Assembly (NCBI GenBank): GCA_963556255.1
Contig: OY744607.1
Location: 38,185,222-38,249,221 of the forward strand
Source of the DNA: Allolobophora icterica
Taxonomy: Eukaryota; Annelida; Clitellata; Crassiclitellata; Lumbricidae
Length of the DNA: 64,000 nucleotides
Direction of reading: 5' to 3'
This document shows positions 1-9,164 of this stretch, piece by piece (the first letter of the stretch is position 1; each line of letters opens with the position of its first letter). Position numbers and translations under genes: made by a program. The notes under the pieces were generated by a model, which ran no database searches, had not been told where the DNA came from, and worked only from the letters and a program-made list of their open reading frames with translations.

Positions 1-1846
1 CAACGAGAATATCCACCAGATGAATCAAAATGTAATTTTCAAGAAGACCCTATCTTATGATGGAATGGATGTTAAGCCGACAGAAATTCATTGTTTCAAA
101 ATGGCAAGGATGAGAGCTTAATTCAACATCACCAGAGAAGCAGCAGAAGGTATACCAGCAGCAGGCAGCTTTAATGAGTTGTGGATCAGATAATAATTTT
201 GAGAAATGGTAGGATGGTAAACGAACAGACTAGGTTATAAGAAAAAAGTGGGGATTTTAAACATGACCAGCTGTAACAAGAGTAGATGTCAGAAGGATAG
301 CAAATAAATATATTTAGAGGAATTTGTTTCAACAACGACGTGAAGTGAAGGCTGGGGACAGTGGGGAGGTTGAGTATACATGTGCGTAGTGAACTGCAAA
401 CAGGGAAAATGATACATAGAACTACAGTGAAGGAGGTGTACAGTGTCATGTTAGTTTTAAAAATATGTGGCAGTGACAGCTGTGTAAAAAGCCAGATGGC
501 TTTGTTTATTAGCCAAGCTGGAAAAACGCATAAAACATAAAAACGTGCAGCGAGTATCAGCTTATATGTGATGGGTATCCCAAAACCAGGCTGTTCGTCA
601 AAATTTAAAAAGTTAGGTTTTAATTTATCTTTGTATATCTTTTCAAGGTCTTTCTAAAATGCTAAGGGTTTTCATGGGTTTAACCGTTGTAAAGATATGC
701 GGTTTGGAAAATATGCCCTTCATGAGAAATTATTTAGAGAAAAATGCCAAAAAAGATAAACGAATGTAATATATCGTAAAGTCATTGACAACCATAGGTA
801 TTGCTTGAGCTTTCATGCTGAAATTTTTCACAGCTTATAAACATACATGTTTGCCAACAGCTCCCAAAATTTAAACACAGTTCCTACATAAGTGACTGAG
901 AAAACATGATTTTAAGCTGTGCTTGTTGTGACAGAAATTATCAAAATCAGAGGGTAGAGCCTTGGCTATAATAATCATTATTTCACCAGCGTGTATGTAC
1001 ACGACGAATAAAATAGTTGTAAAGTATGTAATTCTTTTAGTCAAGACATCGAGCTAGAATTTTGCTGCTTCGTCGACGTTCGACATCCTGGATTCGGCCG
1101 CTGTCACTGACAACTGAATCAACAGCAGCAAGAGCAAATTTTTTAGGGGCTCTGATTCATATTCTGATGAGATTTCAGCAGGAGCTGTTTTTTGTTGCTG
1201 ATTGTTGTAGCACGTACTTGAAAAAAATCAAGATAAACCGCTGTTTTGAGAAATTACTCGTTGTAGGTTTATCAGACTTTCACCTGGTTTTGGGATACTG
1301 CATCACATATTGTTTAAAAACAGTCAAGAAATCTTCACCTTAAGGACCCACTCTTAAGCTCAGCATAATTAATAAGGTATCAGGTAGACCTGTATTAGTT
1401 GTTGTCTTATGTTAGGTTTTGGTTAAACCAAAGGAGAACCTCGCAGTACATAATGGAATGGCAGAATAAACAAGGCCAGGTGATCTGAACGAATGAGCGC
1501 TAACAGAGCAAAACAACACAACAGACCAACCATCAATTTGATAATTGTAGAACTATGAATAAAGATGAAAAGTGCAATATTTCGATGCTGAACTACAAAC
1601 TAAATCTAAGACCGCTTGGATTCAATCTAAACTACAAATGCATTTAACACTGCATTGGTTTCCCAGTCGCTTTCAGTACACTTGTCGTTAATAGGTTAAA
1701 TGCCTCATTATTCCAGAGAAATATGAAGCCAAAAACCCTCTTAATTTAACTAACATACAGGACAAAATTGTAGATTCAAAATAAAACTGAATGTTCTATG
1801 TTTCTAGCAGTGGTATGAAAACACAATTAAGCTTAGAAACACTAAC
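1..1846 (-). other. BRMS1-like intron 2 (part), no other gene seen
   Basis: This is intronic sequence downstream of coding exon 2 of the minus-strand BRMS1-like gene. I looked for the next expected coiled-coil exon on the minus strand and did not find it, so it probably lies left of the window. Open frames here are short and unlike proteins. The one recognisable item is a tiny TTAA-bounded palindromic repeat, listed separately. Confidence 0.5.
1644..1699. repeat. TTAA-bounded mini inverted-repeat element, decayed copy
   Basis: A 56-bp segment bounded by TTAA on both sides. Its core (TGCATTGGTTTCCCAGTCGC) matches segments at 20804-20874 and 35907-35984. The arms are degraded here but align with the better palindromes in the other copies. 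TTAA borders are typical of piggyBac-class insertions, and no transposase is present. This is a tentative family built from three copies in the window. Confidence 0.5.
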
Positions 1847-1937
1847 TGTTCTCTTAGTTGATAAAACTGTTGCTCGAGATCAGCCATTTTTTCAAGGCAT
1901 TCTGTCCGCCTTTGATCGCTCTCAACTACATCAAGCT
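1847..1937 (-). CDS. BRMS1-like coding exon 2
   Basis: 91 nt = 2 + 29 codons + 2. The acceptor (TTTTTTTAG) ends at 1938 and the donor GTTAGT starts at 1846. It encodes residues 40-68 with the family signature Arg-Arg-Thr-Glu-Cys-Leu-Glu-Lys-Met, followed by a coiled-coil start. The leftover CA would complete a Gln codon with a following G, as expected at the family's Asp-Gln-Leu position. Confidence 0.8.
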
Positions 1938-4900
1938 CTAAAAAAATCGACACATTTATAAACAAATTGTAAGCCCATACACAGTTAAATTGTCACACTT
2001 ATAAATAAGTTGTAAGCCCACTCATAGTTAAATTGTCACACTTATAAACAAGTTGTAAGCCCACTCATAGTTACACTGTTACACTTGTGACAAGTAAGCC
2101 CATTCACAGTTACACTGTCACTTATAAACAAACTGTAAGCCATTCAGCTACACTGTCACACTTGTAAACAAATTGTAAGTCCATGCACAGTTACACTGTC
2201 ACTTATAAATAAATTGTAAGCCATCCAATTACACTGTCACACTTGTAAACAAATTCTAGGTCCATTCACAGTTACACTGTCACGCATAAACAAATTGTAA
2301 GTCCATTCATGGTTACACTGTTACACTTATAAATAAATTGAAAGCCAATTCACGGTTACCCTGTCACACTTATAAACAAATTGTAAGCCCATTCACACTT
2401 ACATTGTCACACTTATAAACAAACTGTAAGCTCATTCAATTACACTGTCACACTTATAAACAAATTATAAGCCCATTCAGTTACACTGTCACACTTCAAA
2501 ACCAATTGTAAGCCCATTCACAGTTACACTGTCAGTAATAAACAAAACTGTAACCTTAATCACAGAAAGAACAGTCAGTAATGGGCAACCACTGATCAAT
2601 ACCCGACTGCAATAAAACTGTCATCTACAGTTATTATTTATTTCATGTCATGCACTTACTACGTGCTCAAGGTTAATAAGCCTGAACCTGATGCACAAGT
2701 CTTCACAAACAACTTGTCCAGGGTTAAATGGAGACTGCTCAGCAGGCTCAAACCTGCAATCATTGGATGACAGACCCATTGAGCCAATGAATAGACCAAT
2801 GTGTTACACATAGGCCATCATCACTCTCATCAAAATCAAAATAATTATTGTTTTCATCGGTCATCACTAAAAAACTGAATAACATTACTAGTATCAAGGA
2901 AGGCACTAGGATATGTGTGTGAAGAGAAAACATGGACAGTCCAATCCTGCCATACAAATTCAGTAAGCAACATACTTTGTAGACAGACTAGCTAGCATGT
3001 TAGCAGATGCCTCGCGGTTTTACCCAGCTTTTACCTGCATCAGCTGTTAATTTTGTTAATTATTAAGAACTTGTTTTTTTACAAAGCAATCATCGCCAGC
3101 TCTAGGCATTGCCACACCTCAAGTGCAGTGTATGAACAAGCACCTTATAGAGTTATTTCAAGTTCAATAGTGTTGATAAAAGAAATACATGGTTTGTGCC
3201 ACCGCAGTACACATCTACGGTAGGCTGACAAATTACGACCTAACATCTTGACCAATCAGGTCATTCCTTATCCTCACATAATGGCTAAAAGACACTTAAC
3301 ACTAATTAAAATAGCAAAGGCTCCAGTTAATTATGAACAATAATTCAAAACTTCATAAATACTGATCTGAGTTTAGTATGTAATGGTAATGCAGTGACAT
3401 CCACATATTACAAAACCAATTCCTTCAAATCATTAAACATATTACTATATGCATCCAAAATCATTTCCATTTATTTCTATTATAGTCACCCCTGTCAAAA
3501 CAACTGTCCCTGACATGACACGTTCTAATTTAGCTCAAGAACCTGGTTATGTCAGCAAGAAGTTGTCACACACTTTTGACAACTTCCAGTAGTTGACTTG
3601 CTTTCTTCCTATCTGGTTTCATTTGCACAAGTCAAGACTGGTCTTCGATTTCTGATCACGTTAACCAAGTGACCAAATTAATGTGACATGCATCACCAAA
3701 TTGCATGACCATCTACATCAGGTGAACAAAATCACACGACATGCAGCATCCAATCATGTGTCATGCATGATTCTAGTTCTAAGTTTGTGGATCCTTGGGG
3801 CATGAGTGGATACACAACCTACTTTGATTTACTATATAAACACATAAAATAAAAATGATGCGATTTCATACAACTTGATTTTAAACTGTGCAAATTGTAG
3901 AAAATTCCTGGTTTCGTTCCATGGAGTGGGAATAAGCATTTGGACTACCTGACCTCCCAAAGTAACGAGGTAACATTTGCTAGAACCAGTACCAGTTCCA
4001 CAATCTCCGGAATTAAAGGCAATAAATAACTATAATCAGCACTCAGTAAACTCTGGGTTTCACCCGCCTGCAGCCAATCACTAATAATATTATGGCCACC
4101 CCATATTGCAACAGAAATACAGTGCTGCAAGCTCCAATAAATAAGTAAGCCAGATCAGACAGGAAGTGATGGCAAGCTTATTGCAATCTGAAAAACTTGG
4201 AAAATGACCTGGTCCACTGTATCAACTGTGTGAGCCACACTCCTCTCTCCTTGAGCATCATTGGCAGATATTCTACAGATACCTGGAGCCTTGTGATTCT
4301 TCCAAGCCCAAACATTATCATCACCTGCAGGAAGTTGACACCAGTTTTACCTTTTTATTTGGCCCACTGCTGCCAGTCTGAACTAACAGAGTTCTTGCAC
4401 TCCTTCCTCTGTGAGGCTTAGTCTGCGTGGACTCCATCCAGTCTTGCCTCTTTTCCCTGATACCACATCGTTCATATCATCACTATTCCATTGGCAGGCT
4501 TTGATAACTTATGGGTTATTCTTGTTACAAGTATTAAGGAAATTGTTCCAGATGGAATTTAACCACAACACTGCCAGTATAAGGATTTCATTTTACTCCA
4601 TGAACACTCCAGCAAATCACATGCATTTCTGCTGTGTAGGGCACAAGCTTATTCACAAGCATTGCATCACACTAGGGGTTGTCCAGAGATACCAAGCGGA
4701 GATCCAAGTCCAATGCCACAAGACCAGGGAGAGAAGGAGGTAGAGGAACTGCTAAGGTGGGTTCCACCTATAAAGCGAAAGATTGAAAGGTGGAGAACAG
4801 GATCGATCAGGGTAGGAATTCTTAAACAGGTGAGACTTGGAGTAGAAAGCCTATGTGTGATGGAGACAGGAGCATGATTAGGGAGGGAGTGCAGCAACAT

Positions 4901-5957
4901 TGGTAGTGGATCTGGGAATTTGCAGAATTCAGGAGGGAGATCATTCCACAGTCGACATGCAGTTTGATATTTATGGATCAGTTGGAGAACTTGAAATGAG
5001 GAGTGATAGGGTGAGTGGGAAAGAGTGATATAGGTGGATGGTTGATGGTTGGGTACAGCAAATTGGCTGGATGGTGAGCAGTTCACAAAGGTATTTAGTC
5101 GTCAAAAACTGTGGTGTGCTCCTATTCAGAGCATTGCCATTTCCAAATTGCTATTCTGGGTTTTCCTCAGGCTGTGTGCAATCCAAAATTACTTGGTTTG
5201 CACATGGCCTGGAGACGAGCCTAATGAAAGAATTGTACACGTTGGCGATAGGACTGTGAAATGGATACATGCCGAGATTTCCAGCCAACGGAGTGATTTA
5301 ACAAAATGGGAATGACATGGTGAAGCTTGGGTGTCTTGGCAACAGATCAGGGTCAACCCGAATCCCCAAACACGCTGAAAATACACAAAAGCCCGATTTC
5401 CCGAAAACAGTTTTATAGAAAGCGACCGAACTCTGGAAAACTATTCAAAGTTAAATTGTAAACTCTTATACATGACCTAGACCTAGCGTGGCCTTGATGT
5501 ATTTCGATATACTGCCTATTTACCTGTTAATTTGTAATTTCAATCTAAAATCGATTTCGGGGATCCGGCCAAAATTCGTTTCGGGGATTCGGGTTTCGGG
5601 GATTCGGGCCGCACCCGACAGATCGGGCGAGTGAGGTTTGGATAAGTTGCACTCTCAATTTATGTGGATTCAATGTGTTGGAAAAGGAATTTGCAGTAAA
5701 ATCGTAACTAATAGCATCGTAAAAACACCTCTGCTACCATTACATTACAACTGATTAAATGATAATGTAAGGACCTTGCCTTAATTAGATTAGGAAACAA
5801 CACATTAGCAAATGTTCACAGTTCCTAAGGAAAATAACTTACCCCCCTCGTCCTCATCGGAACCCGAACCAGACGATCCCGAGTCATTGCCCGTGTCCAG
5901 AGACTCCTGGTCCATATCGTCGTCATCGTACTCCATCTGTTCGTCTATTCCAGGCAT
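1847..5957 (-). CDS. BRMS1/BRMS1L-like SIN3-HDAC corepressor subunit, N-terminal part (exons 1-2)
   Basis: Two coding exons on the minus strand, 5957-5843 and 1937-1847, join in phase (G|AG) to give the first 68 residues plus a split codon. Residues 1-38 are a Met-Pro start followed by an Asp/Glu/Ser-rich acidic tract. Residues 39-68 read ELDVVESDQRRTECLEKMAD and then a Leu/Gln-rich heptad pattern. This matches in order the acidic N-terminus, the Arg-Arg-x-Glu-Cys-Leu motif and the start of the coiled coil of BRMS1 and BRMS1L (Sds3/BRMS1 family). Those proteins are nuclear subunits of SIN3-histone deacetylase complexes. Donors are GTAAGT (exon 1) and GTTAGT (exon 2); the exon 2 acceptor is a T-run followed by AG. 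The ATG at 5957 has A at -3 and an in-frame stop upstream. Remaining exons lie beyond position 1. BRMS1 and BRMS1L cannot be told apart from this fragment. Confidence 0.8.
1945..2560. repeat. Minisatellite, about 14 units of 38-45 bp
   Basis: Degenerate tandem repeat with consensus approximately CACTTATAAACAAATTGTAA followed by GCCCATTCACAGTTACACTGT. Units differ by point changes and 2-7 bp gaps. It lies in BRMS1-like intron 1, only a few bases upstream of the exon 2 acceptor. Confidence 0.85.
2561..4880 (-). other. BRMS1-like intron 1, no recognisable feature
   Basis: AT-rich intronic sequence. Open frames on both strands are short, with no family resemblance. I see no RNA gene, conserved motif or complete repeat. 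Confidence 0.5.
4890..5090 (-). repeat. Possible retroelement 3' fragment
   Basis: In minus-strand translation this contains CRLWNDLPPEF, which resembles the Leu-Trp-Asn-x-Leu-Pro motif near the end of many non-LTR reverse transcriptases. The residues around it are not convincing, so this is a weak call. Confidence 0.3.
5843..5957 (-). CDS. BRMS1-like coding exon 1
   Basis: 38 codons plus one base, running from ATG at 5957 down to a GTAAGT donor that begins at 5842. It encodes an acidic, serine-rich N-terminus (…DTGNDSGSSGSGSDEDEG). The other strand of the same stretch also lacks stops, but that frame crosses the donor and has no splice logic. Confidence 0.78.
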
Positions 5958-6014
5958 AATAAAATTCAAATCAAGAGATCCAGAATCTACCGAATATATA
6001 AAATAATTAGGAAA

Positions 6015-6047
6015 TCATACAACAATAAATTCAACATCAGCCGCCAT
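6015..6047 (-). promoter_or_regulatory. BRMS1-like 5' leader: upstream ORF starting in a YY1-like motif
   Basis: On the minus strand an upstream ATG (6047) opens a 10-codon frame (MAADVEFIVV) ending at TGA 6017-6015, in frame with and 57 bases before the main ATG. The upstream ATG lies in AAATGGCGGC, close to the YY1 consensus AAnATGGCGGC that often lies just downstream of TATA-less start sites. The short frame is visible; transcription and a regulatory role are inferred. Confidence 0.45.
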
Positions 6048-6221
6048 TTCATACCGGATATTGACTGCGTGCATAGATATTATACACCTATATTTGAAGG
6101 CTAGATGCGTTTGGATTATCTAGCGTAATTATATCAGAGATCCTAAAGTTTACGTTTGGAACGCTCGCGGTTTTCTTTATGAACATAGTGAATAACAATT
6201 ATTTGGTCCTATATTAGACTG

Positions 6222-6361
6222 CAGAAAAAAAGAAACGATGACACAAGACAATCATTAGGCATCCAAACAACTCTGTTAGACAAAGTCGGTCAACGAAGAC
6301 TCCGATGGTTTGGACATGTAGAGAGAATGCCAGTTGACCTAATCCCACACAGTGCAATCCG
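6222..6361 (+). pseudogene. Non-LTR reverse transcriptase 3' fragment (QRRLRWFGHVERM type)
   Basis: Plus-strand translation gives KKRNDDTRQSLGIQTTLLDK and then VGQRRLRWFGHVERMPVD. This is the hallmark C-terminal tail of endonuclease/reverse-transcriptase LINE ORFs (Arg-Leu-Arg-Trp-Phe-Gly-His-Val). It is a truncated fragment of about 45 codons with no intact start. Confidence 0.7.
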
Positions 6362-6960
6362 ACAGCCTCACCCTACTCTGGATTCAGCATCGCTGAAAAC
6401 GCTTATGCACTGTCTTATCCTAACTCGACTTGATTCCTGCAACTCGAGATCTATATACTCTATACGGTCTCCCTGAATACGTATACGGCTTCCTTTAACC
6501 AGAATAATGCACCAGGCTGCAAGACTGTGCCTTTGACACTCGTTCCGAGACCATGTCACACCTGCTCTTCTTTCTCTACACTGGCTTCCTGCACTATGAG
6601 CGTTTCCGCTTCAAGTTGAAACTCATCATGTACAGAGAAGGCGCAGATCCTTTGCCAATTGCCATCCTACTTATTGTCCATGGTCACACCCTGCAACTCC
6701 GTTAAAGACCGCTCCTCTCTTCGATCAGCATCTGCTGGAAAGTATGCTGTTTTGTCTTTGGCCGGCGTTGATTCACTGTTGCCGGTCCCTTCCTCTGGAA
6801 CTCTCGAGATCTGTACCTCCTCATGTTCGCAACTCTTTTAGCGAGACTGTCTTTCGCTCTAAACTGAAACACTTTTCTATTTTAGTCTACTTATGGCTCT
6901 CGATCAATGGTTGTCCGGCTTCAATGTGCACTTATGAACTTCATGAGGATCGACCACCGG
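6362..6960 (+). pseudogene. Decayed CR1/L2-like reverse transcriptase C-terminus
   Basis: Across several frames the plus strand keeps recognisable pieces in the expected order. These are a Leu-Thr-Arg-Leu-Asp-Ser-Cys-Asn segment, Leu-Tyr-Gly-Leu-Pro, a His-Val-Thr-Pro/Leu-His-Trp-Leu-Pro-like segment, and FRSKLKHFSI near the end. Stops and frameshifts are frequent. It lies between the two host promoters. Confidence 0.55.
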
Positions 6961-7560
6961 TATTACCAAATTGCAGTTGTATTATTTATACTGTGATTAT
7001 ATATTGCATTGTATAGGCATGTTTGCTTACAACGCACCTTCTGTGATAACGCGCCTTCTTTCAGTCTCGCGAGAACTTCGCCAATACGCGAGATCATAAT
7101 ATTATTGACGCACATACGAAAGTTACGTGTTTAACAATGAAATAATTACGGAAAATGCCAAATATATATAACAGTAGGTCACATTAGTCTTTAGGTAGGA
7201 TTAAATAGAGGTAAGAGACGTTATTTTAGTCGAACGGGGTGGGCGAACACAAAGAGTTTCTTTATATCGGTAGGTGCGCTGAGTATTTATTTACTTAGTG
7301 ATGAACATAATTACGCGACCCTGGATATTGGATGCTTATGGGGTTAACCTCGCCAGGGTAGAAGTGACGATTAGCTGGAGTGACGGCGATGTGTAAATCC
7401 CTGTTTACAGGATTCTTAGCCTCTGTGAAACTGGATTAATTAGCCATGGAGAAGGCCTACTTCAGATCTTTATGACTGTTATTCGTCGTGCTTTGGTGTC
7501 ATGATACAAGCGATCGATAAGTTAGTGTTCAGTCATCGCAACGGCCTCGATCAATAAACC
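6961..7560. other. Divergent intergenic region, nothing recognised
   Basis: Between the BRMS1-like and BCL-2-family genes. It is rich in CpG compared with flanking DNA, but I find no complete repeat, RNA gene or convincing core promoter element here. Confidence 0.4.
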
Positions 7561-7569
7561 AGATCCGGT

Positions 7570-7990
7570 AAACAAGATTTGATGCGCGCAAGTGTTCATT
7601 AACCTATTCAGGATACACGCGACGCTCTGCAGGTCGCGCGTGCAGTTACGTCATGCGTGGTATATGTGGCTGACATGTTCTCATGTCAGAAAACGTTTGA
7701 GTTGTACAGCCTGTCAGATGTTGCAGCGAATTGATACTGAGTTATCACAGTATGTGTAAAGAAATATTGTAGTGTGTGTAAATATTTTTGTGATTGCTTG
7801 GAGTCAGATTGAAAGCACGGCCTTTAAGGTGTGAGTTTGAAGTGTGAAAGGTATTTTCTTATGTAGCTTTGTAATTGCAAAAAAGTAGTGTGTGATTTTC
7901 AGGATGTACCTTAGGACGTGTTTAAACTTGGTATGTTTCAAGGGTTATTCTGTTCAGTAGTGACAGAATTAGTGTGGTGCTTGTTTTCAG
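7570..7990 (+). promoter_or_regulatory. Putative promoter and 5' leader of the BCL-2-family gene
   Basis: The CpG-rich stretch at about 7570-7680 contains a CRE-like TTACGTCA (7646-7653). A good 3' splice site (TTGTTTTCAG) ends at 7990, 27 bases before the start codon, which suggests a 5' UTR intron. A possible donor is AAG|GTGTGAG at 7829. Only the motifs are seen; start site and intron are inferred. Confidence 0.3.
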
Positions 7991-8017
7991 TGGCTGTTGG
8001 ATTGAGAATTGATCAAG

Positions 8018-9164
8018 ATGGAAGTTGAGCTGGCACGTCAGAATTCAACCCCATCCTCAGAGGATGCAGATCCAGAGAATGTAACATCACCACTGCAGGC
8101 CAGCAGTGATAGCGGCGACTACGAAGAGCCTCCCGTGGTGGCACCAAAGTCTCGTCAGCGACAGCACAAGACTGTATCCAGTGTTACTGCCGACACTCGC
8201 AAAATCTTGGAACAGTTTCTCAAGAGGAGCACTCTTTTGGGCTCATCCAAACGGAACAGCCAAATAGAGCACCAGTACGCTGTGGTTGGAGACTTGCCCG
8301 ATGAAGACCCACAACCCACTCCATACCAGCAGATTGGTTCTGATGATGACTGCTTTTCGGATTTCTATCAGAACTTCTGCAAGAGTGATGGCATGAGATA
8401 CATCGATGCGGAGCCAGATTATGTCGACTGTCAGATGCTTGTCAAGGAGCTTATGAATTCAGAGGCTCATCGAAAGAGCACGCATCATCGAAGTCAGAAG
8501 AAAATTAACAGTCCACCTGGTAACGTGAAATTTGCGATTGGTCACACAAAGCCAAAGGCGAAGACAAAAGCTAAGGCAGGTGAACTGGAGGAGGTTAACG
8601 ACGGCAGCTCATCAAGCACGGAAGACTACGAGTTTCCAGACAATGAGCTGTTGAATCGGAAGAAGAAGAGTTCATTCCGCCTGGCTCTGGAAAGGGTGCG
8701 TCAGAGTTTCCGTCGTCAGGGCAAGAAAACACCCGAGGTGTCTCAGGAGAACAGCAAGTTGACAGGCACGCTGCCTGGAGAGCAGCGGAAGGAATTTCCA
8801 GGGAAGAGCGAAGTGCCTTTACCGCCGACGCCTGTTGCCTGGAATCTTGGTAAGCCTCACTGTAAGCTGCGCCGTGAGGGCAGCGAAACGTCAAAGACGC
8901 AAGCCACTGCATCGGGCACTCCAAGCGAGATCGACTTTGGTCACGGAAAAGCCTGCACAGCTGAGGCCAATGTGCTTCAAGTGCCACACACAGCACTGCC
9001 TTGTGATGAGAAGAAGAAGAAGTCGCCAGCACTCTGGCGGAAGTCTGAGGCAAAGGAGAAGGGGAACGAAGAGAAGGTCCGTGAGAACCGCGGAATATTT
9101 GAAGTTATTCTTCGTCAGTTCAGGAAAGGCAGTTCGAAACTGAAGCGCAAAGGTGGAACTCATG
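8018..9164 (+). CDS. BCL-2-family gene coding exon 1 (long N-terminal region)
   Basis: 382 codons plus one base; the donor GTAGGT starts at 9165. It encodes an unstructured-looking region with acidic patches (near residues 90-145) and basic patches. Two short motifs of the form Phe-x3-Leu-x2-Val/Phe-Arg are at residues 220-228 (FRLALERVR) and 361-369 (FEVILRQFR), each beside a Lys/Arg cluster. No known domain is recognised. Confidence 0.8.

Noticed and set aside
1062..1343. 93-codon plus-strand frame
   Set aside because: No family resemblance, no Met start context or splice logic, and it lies in an intron on the opposite strand.
2660..2753. Possible minus-strand exon (FEPAEQSPFNPGQVV…) with good acceptor and GTAAGT donor in BRMS1-like intron 1
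   Set aside because: Its phase does not fit between exons 1 and 2, which join directly, and no family match is known. It is probably chance or a cryptic exon.
8009..8017. TTG start nine bases upstream of the BCL-2-family ATG
   Set aside because: Not a normal animal start codon. The ATG at 8018 has a strong context.
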